Positions 10,182-18,490 of a stretch of DNA of 64,000 nt are shown piece by piece. The stretch is from NCBI RefSeq assembly GCF_036250735.1, contig NZ_CP109430.1:4526001-4590000 (forward strand), written 5' to 3'. A model generated the notes under the pieces. The model saw nothing but the letters and a program-made list of their open reading frames with translations, was not told where the DNA came from and ran no database searches. Origin of the DNA: Streptosporangium sp. NBC_01495 (GTDB lineage Bacteria; Actinomycetota; Actinomycetes; Streptosporangiales; Streptosporangiaceae). Position numbers and translations under genes: made by a program. Position 1 is the stretch's first letter; the number at the start of each line of letters is the position of its first letter.

Positions 10182-10928
10182 ATGAGTCGAAGGCGCAGGA
10201 TGTGGCGGTGGCTGCCGGCCATGGTCGCGGGGCTGGTCGTGGCCGCGGTGGCCGGTGTCGCGGTGGCCTTCCCATCGGTCGCCGCCACGACCTGTCCCGG
10301 CTGTTACGGCATGAAACAGGTCAGGACCGGCCTGTATCTGGAGCCCGGACTGCCGGCGGCACGGGAGCGGCAGGTGGCCGAGGTGGTCGATGCGGCCAAC
10401 CGCCGGGTGGCCGGCTTCTACGGCGGCCGCCGGAGTTCGCCCGACATCCTGGCCTGCTTGACCGCCACGTGCTATCAGAAGATCGGCGGTGGCGGAGAGC
10501 GCGGGATCGCCGTGCTGAACCGCGCGGTCATGCTGTCACCGAACGGCGTTGACCCGGTGATCGCCGCACACGAGATGTCACACGTCGAGCTGCACACCCG
10601 CTTCGGGTCCGGTGCGGGGCCGATCCCGCAATGGTTCGACGAAGGACTGGCCGTCGTGGTCTCCGGCGACCCGCGGTACCTGAAGCCCGAGACGTCCGGC
10701 GACCGATGCCGGGTGTCCACGCAGGAGGCGCTGCCGCAGACGCTCGACGACTGGCTGCGTATGGCGAAAGCCGACCAGGACACGTATGCCAAGGCCGCAT
10801 GCCGGGCGAGCCAGTGGCTCGAGGCGAACGGCGGTTCCAAGGCCGTCCTCGAACTGATTGAGCACATGAACGGCGGTGGTGAGCTGCCCGCCTCCCTGGC
10901 AGCCGCGTCGCGTGGAACTCCTTCGTGA
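10182..10928 (+). CDS. membrane-anchored putative zinc peptidase
   Basis: The ATG at 10182 follows GGAG with 7-nt spacing and starts the sequence MSRRRRMWRWLP, giving a 248-residue protein. Seen: positively charged N-terminus plus one hydrophobic helix (about residues 8-35), a CPGC pair, and an HExxH motif in AAHEMSHVELH with a downstream WFDEGLA glutamate typical of gluzincin (peptidase MA-like) folds. It should face the cell exterior. Its stop overlaps the start of the histidine kinase gene (GTGA), so it is translationally coupled to the two-component system; it may take part in signal sensing. Confidence 0.8.
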   Translation: MSRRRRMWRWLPAMVAGLVVAAVAGVAVAFPSVAATTCPGCYGMKQVRTGLYLEPGLPAARERQVAEVVDAANRRVAGFYGGRRSSPDILACLTATCYQKIGGGGERGIAVLNRAVMLSPNGVDPVIAAHEMSHVELHTRFGSGAGPIPQWFDEGLAVVVSGDPRYLKPETSGDRCRVSTQEALPQTLDDWLRMAKADQDTYAKAACRASQWLEANGGSKAVLELIEHMNGGGELPASLAAASRGTPS

Positions 10929-12045
10929 CCGTACGGAAGTCGCCTGTCTTGAAGGGAATCCTCCAGGACGCTCTGCTCGTGGCCGCGGCCGCCGCCGTGC
11001 TCACCGGACTCACTCTGCTGGAGGGGCAGCCCCCGCTACCGCCGGGGCTGCCCGCCCTGATCGGCCTCAGCATCGCCGTCGCCCTGCCTGTGCTGATGCG
11101 GAGAAAGCTGCCGCTGACGGCCGCCGCGTGCTCGGCCGGACTGGTGCTGTTCGGCTTACCCTTTCCCAGCTGGCCTGGGCGGCTGTTGGCGATGGCCATG
11201 TTCGGCGTGGCCGCGTACCGGAGTCGGCGCCTGCCGTGGCCGGTGCTGCTCGTCTCCGTACTGTGGGCGATCGGCTACGGATTGCTGCTCCCCAAGATGC
11301 TCGGGCTCTCGGTGATCACCGACTTGATCATCATGGGGACCGCTCCCGTGGCCATCGGCTACACACTGCGCCTGCATGGCGACCGGGCCCAGGAAGCGAT
11401 ACGACTCCATCAGGCGGAAGCCCGGCGCGACATCGCGGAGAAACGCGCCAGGCTGGCTCAAGACGTGCACGACAGCGTCGGCCACTACCTCACGGCGATC
11501 CACATGCAGGCGACGGCCACCCGCCGGGCGCTGCGTGATCTCACGCCGACCGGCGATCGCGCGCTCGGCACGATCGCCGACCTGTCCTCCTCCGCCCTGA
11601 GCGAGGTACGCACGCTGCTGAAAACCCTGGCTGAGGAGTTCCCGGACCGGGGGCCGGGGTGGAGGACGTCGAACACCTGGTCCGACGGTTGCCCGCCCCC
11701 CACCTGCGGATAGCCTTCCGGCGCTCGGGCAGGTCACTGCCCCTGGCGCCGGCACTCAGCCACACCGCCTATCGGGTGGCTCAGGAGGCGCTGACCAACG
11801 CCGTCAGGCATTCCGGCGCCACCGAGGTCGATCTGCACATACGACAAGATCGCAAACGGATGGTGATCTCGATCGCCGACAACGGTCCAATCCAGCCGTC
11901 GGCGAGACGCCCCGCGGAGGGACAGGGCATCCGGGGCATGCGGGAACGCGTGCTCGCCTGCGGCGGCACGCTGGCGGCGGGCCCTCGCGAGCCGCACGGC
12001 TGGCTGACCGAAGCCGTACTGCCGATCACGGAGGAGCCAGGATGA
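10925..12045 (+). pseudogene. NarL-type sensor histidine kinase split by a frameshift
   Basis: The GTG at 10925 overlaps the preceding stop. The first frame (to 11713) gives four to five N-terminal TM helices and the dimerisation/phosphoacceptor helix with DVHDSVGHYLTAIHMQ (His about residue 182). At about 11650-11660, in a G-rich run, the natural continuation (VEDVEHLVRRLPAPHLRIAF) moves to the -1 frame and runs to 12045. That part contains the HATPase N box QEALTNAVRHS, DNGPI and GQGIRGMRERV. One missing G would explain it. Either a disrupting mutation or a sequencing error; if restored, the kinase would be about 373 aa. Its stop overlaps the response-regulator start. Confidence 0.85.
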
Positions 12046-12701
12046 CGATCCGTGTGGTGATCGCTGACGACCAGGCCGCGGTACGGGAGGCGTTGTGCCT
12101 GACGCTTGACGGCGAGCCGGACATCAAGGTCGTCGGCCAAGCGGTCAACGGCGCCGAAGCGGTACACCAGACGCTGTGGCGACGACCCGACGTGGTGGTG
12201 ATGGACCTGCGGATGCCGTACATGGATGGGATCACCGCCATCCGACAGGTCATGGAAACCGAAGCACCGCCGAAGGTGCTGGCGCTGACCACCTTCGACC
12301 TCGACGAGTATCTGTTCGGTGCACTACAGGCGGGGGCTGCGGGGTTTCTGCTCAAGGACAGTGATCCCGAGCTGCTGCTCGACGCCGTACGGGCGCTCCA
12401 TCGTGGCCACGGGCTGGTCGACCCCCATGTCGCCAAGAGGCTGATCCACCGCTTCGCGGAACTAGCACCGAAACCGGTCACCAGCGCGCTCGACCGCCTC
12501 ACTCCACGCGAACACGAGGTCCTCTGGCAGATCACTCAGGGCTTGAGCAACACTGAGATCGCCGCCGCCCTGACCATTGAGGAGGGCACCGTCAAGACCC
12601 ACGTCGCCCGTATCCTCAGCAAACTCGGGCTCCGTACCCGCGTGCATGCTGTCATTTACGCATACGAACACGGGCTGGCACCTCGCGGGAAAAAAGCATG
12701 A
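12042..12701 (+). CDS. NarL/FixJ-family response regulator
   Basis: A 219-residue protein with an N-terminal receiver domain (acidic pair DDQ near residue 7, phosphoacceptor in VVMDLRMPYMDG near 57, ALTTFD, and KDSDPE) and a C-terminal LuxR-type HTH (LTPREHEVLWQITQGLSNTE, about 150-170). The start codon overlaps the kinase stop (ATGA), so the pair forms one operon with the upstream peptidase. The gene is intact even though its kinase is frameshifted and an IS3 element lies 2 nt beyond its stop. Confidence 0.95.
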   Translation: MTIRVVIADDQAAVREALCLTLDGEPDIKVVGQAVNGAEAVHQTLWRRPDVVVMDLRMPYMDGITAIRQVMETEAPPKVLALTTFDLDEYLFGALQAGAAGFLLKDSDPELLLDAVRALHRGHGLVDPHVAKRLIHRFAELAPKPVTSALDRLTPREHEVLWQITQGLSNTEIAAALTIEEGTVKTHVARILSKLGLRTRVHAVIYAYEHGLAPRGKKA

Positions 12702-12755
12702 ACTGGGCCACCCCGAGTTGGTTGGAGGCTCCGATACCTGGAAGGGTGAGGAGTT

Positions 12756-13073
12756 ATGGCACCACCGAGGAAGTATTCCCCTGAGCTGCGGGAACGAGCT
12801 GTCCGTATGGTTTTCGAGCTGCGTGCGGCCGGTGAGGGGACGGGCGTGCTGGCCCGGGTCGCAGACCAGCTCGGGGTGCACCGCGAGGCACTGCGGACTT
12901 GGGTGCGCCAGACCGAGGTCGATGGCGGGAAGCGTCCGGGGACATCGACTTCTGACGCCTGGCGGATCACCGAACTCGAGCGTGAGAATCGCGAGTTGCG
13001 GCGGGCGAACGAGATCCTGAAGGCCGCCTCGGCATATTTCGCCCGGGAACTCGATCCCAGACTTCCGCGCTAG
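12756..13073 (+). CDS. IS3-family transposase OrfA (HTH and leucine-zipper subunit)
   Basis: 105 residues. Seen: N-terminal HTH (YSPELRERAVRMVFELRAAG ... GVHREALRTWVRQ) and a C-terminal heptad helix ITELERENRELRRANEIL, typical of OrfA. It binds the element ends; the OrfAB fusion made by -1 frameshifting is the transposase, and OrfA alone is inhibitory in studied members. A ribosome site (GTGAGGAG) precedes the ATG. The orfB frame is -1 relative to this gene, as expected. Confidence 0.93.
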   Translation: MAPPRKYSPELRERAVRMVFELRAAGEGTGVLARVADQLGVHREALRTWVRQTEVDGGKRPGTSTSDAWRITELERENRELRRANEILKAASAYFARELDPRLPR

Positions 13074-13108
13074 TCGAGTTCATCGATACCCATCGCGAAC
13101 AGTTCGGT

Positions 13109-13978
13109 GTGGAGCCGATCTGTGCCGTGCTGGAGTTCGCGCCGTCCACGTACTGGGCGGCGAAGAAACGGGAGTCGAATCCGTCGGCTCGTGCGGTCCG
13201 GGACGAAGAGTTGAAAAAGGAGATCTTGAAAGTATGGGAAGGCCCCGGACGTGGCCTGTATGGGGCGCGGAAGGTGTGGGGCCAGCTCAACCGCCAGGGC
13301 GTCACGGTCGCCCGGTGCACGGTCGAGCGGCTGATGCGCGAGCTGGGCCTGTGCGGGGCGACCTGGTCCCGCAAACGGCCCCGAACTACCGTCCCCGGCG
13401 CCGATCGGCCCGGTGACCTGCTGGAACGCAACTTCACCGCAGATCGGCCGGACCTGCGATGGGTCGCGGACATCACCTACGTCGCCACCGTCTCCGGCTG
13501 GGTGTACACCGCGTTCGTCCAGGACCTGTACTCCCGTCGGATCGTCGGCTGGCAGGTCGCCGACCACCTGGGCACCGATCTGGCACTCGACGCCCTGGAA
13601 ATGGCGATCTGGGCGCGTGGCGACGTCGTCGATAACCTTGTCCACCATTCTGATAGAGGTGTTCAATACACTTCCATCCGCTACGCCGAACGGCTCGACC
13701 AGGTCGGTGCGGCTCGTTCTGTGGGCAGCAAGGGCGACTCGTATGACAATGCCGCTGCGGAGTCGCTCAACAGTCTCTACAAGAAGGAGCTAATCGAGTT
13801 CCAGGGCGACTGGAAAGGCGTCATGGATGTGACGATTGCCACCATGGAATGGGTTGCTTGGTATAATTCCGAAAGGCTACATTCTTACTGCGGGAACGTT
13901 CCTCCGGCCGAGTACGAGGAGACGTTCCACCGATCAACCGCCGGCGCCGACCTGGCGATCGAGAACCAAGCGATCTAG
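13109..13978 (+). CDS. IS3-family transposase OrfB (DDE integrase domain)
   Basis: 289 residues from the GTG at 13109, but sequence resembling OrfB continues upstream in the same frame (LVEFIDTHREQFG), so the natural product is probably an OrfAB fusion made by -1 frameshifting before the orfA stop. Seen: HTH_21 region GLYGARKVWGQLNRQG, and the rve catalytic core with WVADITYV (first Asp), HHSDRGVQYTS (second Asp) and the DNAAAESLNSLYKKELI block (Glu). No disabling mutation is visible, so the element may be active. Confidence 0.93.
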   Translation: MEPICAVLEFAPSTYWAAKKRESNPSARAVRDEELKKEILKVWEGPGRGLYGARKVWGQLNRQGVTVARCTVERLMRELGLCGATWSRKRPRTTVPGADRPGDLLERNFTADRPDLRWVADITYVATVSGWVYTAFVQDLYSRRIVGWQVADHLGTDLALDALEMAIWARGDVVDNLVHHSDRGVQYTSIRYAERLDQVGAARSVGSKGDSYDNAAAESLNSLYKKELIEFQGDWKGVMDVTIATMEWVAWYNSERLHSYCGNVPPAEYEETFHRSTAGADLAIENQAI

Positions 13979-14033
13979 CCTCCAACTTCGCCGGGGCGGC
14001 CCAAACTGGTCGGTTCCCGGCCAGAAGTGAAGA

Positions 14034-14294
14034 CAGGATCCCTGGTCGCGCGAAAAGAGACTCATCGCCCCCGCCCGCCGGTCCAAGGTCAAAGCGATCG
14101 TCTACGTCGCCGGCGGCACCGTGGCACGGGTCCGCGCCGTCGACGGCGACCTCACCCGATGGCAGCACGACGATCGCGGCTACGCCGACGTCCCCGTCAG
14201 CCCACCCCTGACCGACCTGCTCCCCCTGAGCATCCGGATCGGTGCCCCACGACCGCACGTGCGCGGCAAGCTCCGCGAGTACCTCATCCTGTGA
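14034..14294 (+). pseudogene. 3' remnant of an unknown actinobacterial gene
   Basis: An open frame without a start (it follows an in-frame TGA) reads WSREKRLIAPARRSKVKAIV, then VRAVDGDLTRWQHDDRGYAD and ends RPHVRGKLREYLIL. Composition and codon usage look genuinely coding. I do not recognise the family by function. It appears truncated at its 5' side, close to the IS3 insertion site, and converges on the IHF-like relic. Confidence 0.45.
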
Positions 14295-14312
14295 ACCCCG
14301 CGGCCCGGCAGA

Positions 14313-14578
14313 TCAGTCGGCCAACGCCGTCAGAAGCCGGTCTCGCTGCTGTTCGGCCAGCCCGCCGACCCTGCGCTTCTCATCCACCCCGGACGTGGCC
14401 ATCAACGCCGCGACCTTCGCCGGCCCGTACCCAGGGACCGCGCGAAGGACCTGAACCACGCGCGTTTTTTCACGATGTCCTCGCCGCTACGACCGAACAC
14501 CTCGGCCACGCTCGTCTTGCCGAACTGCACCTCGGCGAGAAGCTCGGTGTGGATCGCGGCAGGCCGGTCCCGGAGCAC
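14313..14578 (-). pseudogene. actinobacterial IHF-like gene, frameshifted in an A-run
   Basis: On the minus strand the first part reads RPAAIHTELLAEVQFGKTSV then AEVFGRSGEDIVKK, and the second, in another frame, TRVVQVLRAVPGYGPAKVAA then DEKRRVGGLAEQQRDRLL. Together they match the layout of mIHF-type proteins (helical N-part, then a helix-two-turns-helix GxGxxxA DNA-binding motif). The frames meet at a run of six A; seven would restore one open frame. Such proteins bend DNA and act in nucleoid organisation and phage integration. Either a decayed gene or a sequencing slip; this may be a divergent paralogue rather than the core mihF. Confidence 0.55.
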
Positions 14579-14613
14579 TACCTGAGGGGTCAGGTGATCG
14601 GCGACTGGCGACC

Positions 14614-14695
14614 GGGTGTCGGGTTGGGGCGGACCGGGGCGCCCTGCCGTGATTGCTCACGGTGGGTTTCCCCGGCCCGCCCCAACCCGACACCC
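14614..14695. repeat. 19-bp inverted repeat (hairpin)
   Basis: Perfect arms at 14614-14632 and 14677-14695 (GGGTGTCGGGTTGGGGCGG and its complement) with a 44-nt interior. It lies upstream of the IHF-like relic and of the amidohydrolase. The interior holds a 19-bp sequence (14630-14648, CGGACCGGGGCGCCCTGCC) found again at 45806-45824. Possibly the remnant of a mobile element end or a transcription terminator. Confidence 0.6.
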
Positions 14696-14922
14696 CCGGT
14701 CCCGGCCATGGCACGCTCAAACGACGAGAGCGACTCGACCGCCCGGAGGACACGCGGCCTCCTGCCGGCGCATCAGGTCGAGGGCTCCTGACCCGGCTTC
14801 GGTGGCTTCGTTTGTGGTGGGGGCATGCCCTACCGAAGAACGGGGGAGGACGGGATGGAGCGGAGCATGGCGACGGTACAGAGTCGAGAGCGTCAACTCG
14901 TCCGTACCGAAAGTTGGTCATC

Positions 14923-16494
14923 ATGTCCCAGGAAATCTCTCGTCGCGCCTTGCTGACCGCCGGGATCGCCGTGGGGGCAGTCGCCGGTCTCGGCCGGTCG
15001 GCAGCCGCCGAAGCCGGAGGGAACGGCGGCGGCACGATCGCCTTACGCAACGTCACGGCGATCGACGCGACCGGGTCACCACCACGTCCGGGGCTGACAG
15101 TGATCGTCAAGGATGGGTGGATCACTGCTCTGGGCCGGGCGCGTGATCTCCGAATTCCGCGCGGGGCGCGGGTAGTCGACGGCACGGGCAAATTCCTGAT
15201 CCCGGGATTGTGCGACATGCACGTCCACAGCGTCGATGCGGAGGTGGAGCAGGTGTTCGCGCCGCTCTTCCTCGCCAATGGGGTCACCACGGTCCGGGAG
15301 ATGGCCGGAACGCCGTTCCTGCATGCCTGGCGACGGCGGGTGGAGCGCGGTGAGGTGCTCGGGCCGCGGTCCGTCATCGGCAGCCCGCTGCTGGACGGAA
15401 AGCCGTCATTGTGGGAAGGCATTCCCGGCGGCGCCAGGTATTTCGAGGTGACGAACGAGGCGCAGGCACGTCAGGCCGTGCGGCAGGTCAAACGGGACGG
15501 CGCTGACTTCGTCAAGGTCTACTCGCGACTGTCCCGCGACGCCTTCCTCTTCATCGCCGACGAGGCGCGGCGGCAGCGTATCCCTTTCGCCGGGCATCTG
15601 CCGGACGTCGTGCCGCTGCGGGAAGCCTCCCAGGCCGGGATGCGCTCGGTCGAGCACACCTGGGGGGTTTGGTACGCCACATCGAGCCGGGAGGCCGAAA
15701 TCTACCGAGCGCTCGCGGAGATCAGGGTCGGCGGGGGCGACTACAACGGCTGGTTCAACCAGATCCACCCGCTGGACTGGATGGCCGTCAACAGTCACGA
15801 CCCGGGCAAGGCCGCCGCCGCGTACGCACAACTGGCGGCCAACCGGACCTGGCAGGTGCCCACTTTGATGGCGAATCAGGTCATCGCGATGCCCGATGAC
15901 TTCTCGGGCGCCGACGAACGACTGCGGTATGTGCCTCGTTCGACCGCAGAGACCTGGATCTTCATGGTTGAGGAACTCTACAAGGCAGGCCGCACACCGC
16001 AGATCGCCTCCCAGCATCGGCAGCTGTTCGAGCACCGGCTCCGGGTGGTCGGGGCGATGCATCGCGCGGGCGTGCCGATCATGGCCGGTACCGACACCGC
16101 CGCCGCGTATACCTATCCAGGATTCGCGCTGCACGACGAACTGGAGCTGCTCGTGCGTGCCGGGCTCACCCCGATGCGGGCATTGCAGTCTGCCACCGTC
16201 GAGCCGGCCAGATTCCTCGGCCGGCAGGACTGGGCGGGCACGATCCGAGAGGGCAAGGTCGCGGACCTGGTACTGCTGGACGCCGACCCACTCACCGACA
16301 TCCGCAACACGCGGCGGGTCCATGCCGTACTGGCCGCCGGCCGCCTGATCTCGGCGGGGCAACGCGAACGCATGCTTCAGGACGTGGCCGCGGCGGCCGG
16401 GGACATGCTGCAATCGCCAATAGCCTTTGCGGGTCGCCATGACGACCACGCGGCCCGAACGAGAACTCGACCACGGCACCAGGACAGCCGCTGA
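14923..16494 (+). CDS. Tat-exported amidohydrolase-family protein
   Basis: The start at 14923 gives MSQEISRRALLTAGIAVG, a twin-arginine signal (SRRALL) followed by a hydrophobic stretch, so the enzyme is exported folded. 523 residues. Seen: amidohydrolase beta-sandwich start, metal site HxH in CDMHVHS (about residue 105), a FVKVYSR lysine region (about 200), AGHLPD and SVEHTWG histidines, and GTDTAAA aspartate (about 390), followed by the C-terminal sandwich signature GTIREGKVADLVLLDADPL. Such metal-dependent hydrolases cleave amide or ester bonds (prolidase/imidazolonepropionase-like); the substrate is unknown. The last ~25 residues are Arg/His-rich and may be a fused tail. Confidence 0.88.
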   Translation: MSQEISRRALLTAGIAVGAVAGLGRSAAAEAGGNGGGTIALRNVTAIDATGSPPRPGLTVIVKDGWITALGRARDLRIPRGARVVDGTGKFLIPGLCDMHVHSVDAEVEQVFAPLFLANGVTTVREMAGTPFLHAWRRRVERGEVLGPRSVIGSPLLDGKPSLWEGIPGGARYFEVTNEAQARQAVRQVKRDGADFVKVYSRLSRDAFLFIADEARRQRIPFAGHLPDVVPLREASQAGMRSVEHTWGVWYATSSREAEIYRALAEIRVGGGDYNGWFNQIHPLDWMAVNSHDPGKAAAAYAQLAANRTWQVPTLMANQVIAMPDDFSGADERLRYVPRSTAETWIFMVEELYKAGRTPQIASQHRQLFEHRLRVVGAMHRAGVPIMAGTDTAAAYTYPGFALHDELELLVRAGLTPMRALQSATVEPARFLGRQDWAGTIREGKVADLVLLDADPLTDIRNTRRVHAVLAAGRLISAGQRERMLQDVAAAAGDMLQSPIAFAGRHDDHAARTRTRPRHQDSR

Positions 16495-16524
16495 CGTAAC
16501 CCCAGAACTCACGAGACAAGCTAC

Positions 16525-16618
16525 CTGGCAGGCGAGTGTCGCCGCCGGAACGCACACGCTCAAAGTCGTCAACACGTTCTCGGCCGTCAGCGGCATCGTG
16601 ATCGATACCGGATACGAC
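16525..16618 (+). pseudogene. fragment resembling the end of a carbohydrate-active enzyme
   Basis: A short coding-like remnant reads VAAGTHTLKVVNTFSAVSG followed by IVIDTGYDL. The pattern AGTHTLKVVN is common in C-terminal jelly-roll or carbohydrate-binding modules of secreted glycosidases. There is no start and the frame runs into recombinase-like sequence, so it is a relic at best. Confidence 0.3.
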
Positions 16619-16779
16619 CTAAGGGCAAGCACGGCGGCCGGCCGCCGGTCATCACCGACGACATCCCCCGCCCCCGCCGCACCCGCATCCGGCGCCCAGC
16701 CGATCTACTCACCCCAGAGGAAATCGACCTTCGGCAACGTCTCCGGGATCAGGTCCTACGGTCCTCGGAGACCGATTGA
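16619..16779 (+). pseudogene. serine-recombinase fragment
   Basis: The frame reads KGKHGGRPPVITDDI, matching the hinge segment of the zinc-finger serine recombinases at 19235-20299 and 59166-60158 (KGKHGGRPPVI...D), then diverges to PADLLTPEEIDLRQRLRDQ and a TGA. The N-terminal catalytic domain is absent. It lies immediately outside the right end of the TnpB element. Confidence 0.5.
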
Positions 16780-16930
16780 CATCCACTCCGCCTTAAAGGA
16801 CGGAGATTCCGGTCTGCCGCGTGTGCGGCTCCTGGCGGGTTACTGCTTCTTCGCGCGGTGCCGGGATCGCTCCCGGTCCTACCCGCGCTCCACAGTCGTT
16901 TAGTCTCTCCGCCTGCCCGGCGGCGAGGAT
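16778..16930 (-). ncRNA. candidate TnpB omega RNA (reRNA)
   Basis: In IS605-group elements a guide RNA spans the tnpB 3' end and the right end and carries the adjacent DNA as guide. Here the right-end hairpin (stem CTCCG/CGGAG with TTTAA loop, about 16783-16805) and the terminal GATGTCAA are present. The predicted guide would begin at about 16777 on the minus strand: TCGGTCTCCGAGGACC. Boundaries are inferred. Confidence 0.4.
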
Positions 16931-17932
16931 GTTGATCGCCGCGTTGACGTCCCGGTCGTGGCCGGCCCCGCAGGGGCAGGTCCAGGACCGGACGTTCAAC
17001 GGCATCGAATCGGTGATGGTCTCGCAGGCCGAGCACAGCTTCGACGACGGAAACCAGCGGTCGATCTTGCCGAAGTGGCGGCCGTATCGCTTCGCCTTGT
17101 ACTCCAGCATGGCGACGAACTGCGACCAGCCCGCATCATGCACACTCTTGGCCAGCCTCGTGCGCGCGAGACCGGACACGGCGAGATCCTCCACATACAC
17201 CGCTTGGTTGTCGCGGATCAACGTGGTGGACAACGTGTGGGCGAAGTCGCGGCGCGTGTCGGTCACCTTGGCGTGCGCCTTGGCGACCTTCAGCCTGGCC
17301 TTGGCCCGGTTCGCCGATCCCTTCCGCGTGCGGCTCAACGCCTTCTGTGCCTTGCGGAGCTGCTTGGCCGCCCGCCGCAGAAAGCGCGGGTTGGCGACCT
17401 TCCGGCCATCGGAGGTGATCGCAAAATGGGTGAGACCCAGGTCGAGGCCGATCTCGGGACCCGTCTCGGGCAACGGCTCGTTTGAGGTCTCGACGACGAA
17501 CGACGCGAAGTACCGGCCCGCCGAGTCCTTGACCACCGTCACCGATGACGGGTCCGACGGCAAAGCCCGCGACCAGCGCACCTCCACCTCACCGATCTTC
17601 GGCAGCCGGAGTCTCCCGCCCGCCGTGACCGTGAATCGGGCATTCTTCGTGAACCGGACCGCGTGGCGGGAATCCTTGCGGGATCGAAACCGGGGTGGGG
17701 CAACCGTGCGGCCCCTGCGTTTGCCGGACAGGGAGGCGAAAAAGTTGCGGTAGGCGGTGTTCAGATCCGCGAGCGCCTGCTGCAAGAGCACGGCCGACAC
17801 CTCGCCCAGCCACGCCCGCTGCGGCGTCGCCGTGGCCCGCGTGATGACGTGCTTGGACAACTCCCCATCCGAGATGTACGGCAGGCCCCGCATCCGGGCG
17901 TCCTGCCTCAGGCGCAGCCCGTCGTTGAACAC
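16793..17932 (-). CDS. tnpB: TnpB, RNA-guided endonuclease of an IS605-group element
   Basis: 379 residues from the GTG at 17932. Seen: the conserved N-terminal block FNDGLRLRQ, RuvC-I Asp in GLDLGLTHFA (about 185), RuvC-II Glu in VYVEDLAVSGL (about 265), a four-cysteine zinc finger (CSAC ... CPCG, about 320-340) and RuvC-III Asp in HDRDVNAAINIL. All catalytic residues are present. Family members use an omega RNA to cut DNA next to a short TAM. About 20-25 N-terminal residues normal for the family (continuing upstream as SPGQRQALARAFGCARTV in frame) lack a proper start, so expression may be impaired. Confidence 0.88.
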   Translation of the reverse strand: MFNDGLRLRQDARMRGLPYISDGELSKHVITRATATPQRAWLGEVSAVLLQQALADLNTAYRNFFASLSGKRRGRTVAPPRFRSRKDSRHAVRFTKNARFTVTAGGRLRLPKIGEVEVRWSRALPSDPSSVTVVKDSAGRYFASFVVETSNEPLPETGPEIGLDLGLTHFAITSDGRKVANPRFLRRAAKQLRKAQKALSRTRKGSANRAKARLKVAKAHAKVTDTRRDFAHTLSTTLIRDNQAVYVEDLAVSGLARTRLAKSVHDAGWSQFVAMLEYKAKRYGRHFGKIDRWFPSSKLCSACETITDSMPLNVRSWTCPCGAGHDRDVNAAINILAAGQAERLNDCGARVGPGAIPAPREEAVTRQEPHTRQTGISVL

Positions 17933-17989
17933 CGTCCGCGCGCACCCGAACGCCCGCGCCAGCGCTTGACGCTGACCCGGCGACGGGCG

Positions 17990-18390
17990 GACATGGTCTC
18001 AGCAATGCCGCGGCCGGTCACCTCGGCTGCGAGTTCGCTGCGGCTCCACCGGGACAGGGCTGTACCGGTTTCGGCAGGCAGTTGGCATGCCAGAGCTTTG
18101 ACCTCGGCGATCTGCACGGGGGTAAAGGTTCGTGGACGGCCGGAACGCGGCCGGTCGGCCAATCCCGCCAAGCCCTCCTCGGCGTAGCGGCCACGCCACA
18201 ACCGGACGGTGTCCACCCTCACCCCCTGCCGACGGGCGATCGTGTTGTTGGAATAGCCGAGCGCGGCGTCGAGCACGATCCTCACGCGAACGACCTGCTG
18301 GAACGGTGCGGTACGAGAGTGGGACAGCTGCTTGAGCCGCCTGCGCTCGGCAGCGGTGAGCACGATCTGACGGGCACGGAGAACAGGCAC
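17990..18390 (-). pseudogene. IS630-family transposase, N-terminal half, interrupted by the TnpB element
   Basis: From a GTG at 18390 the frame reads VPVLRARQIVLTAAERRRLK, then a HTH (YSNNTIARRQGVRVDTVRLW) and the linker [14 protein letters not shown] common to IS630 transposases, and reaches SELAAEVTGRGIAETMS. At that point it runs into the tnpB gene. The DDE catalytic part is missing from the window, so the gene is dead. Confidence 0.82.
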
Positions 18391-18490
18391 GCGGGGACTT
18401 CCACGTCGATCCGAGGGGACCTGTTGAGGATCTTCCCGGACCTGGCGGCTGCGCCTGATCGACACGCCGAGACAGGGCAGGATGACCTGC

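Larger units (their letters stand above)
12704..14003 (+). mobile_element. IS3-family insertion sequence, complete
   Basis: A 1300-bp element bounded by imperfect 27-bp inverted repeats (21 of 27 matching) that begin TGGGCC at the left and end GGCCCA at the right, the TG...CA ends usual for IS3. It is flanked by a 3-bp direct repeat AAC (12701-12703 and 14004-14006), a target duplication of IS3 size. It holds two overlapping-phase genes, orfA and orfB. Confidence 0.92.
16778..17990 (-). mobile_element. IS200/IS605-group element carrying tnpB only, 5' side truncated
   Basis: The element ends at its 3' side with a hairpin (CTCCG ... CGGAG) followed by GGATGTCAAT, the right-end pattern seen in tnpB-only IS1341-like elements. 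At the other side the tnpB frame passes directly into an IS630 transposase gene near 17990, without the usual leader and left-end hairpin. There is no tnpA (Y1 transposase). Confidence 0.6.

Noticed and set aside
14653..14922. 90-residue N-terminal extension of the amidohydrolase
   Set aside because: It lacks coding character, runs through a hairpin, and would bury the twin-arginine signal that starts at 14923.
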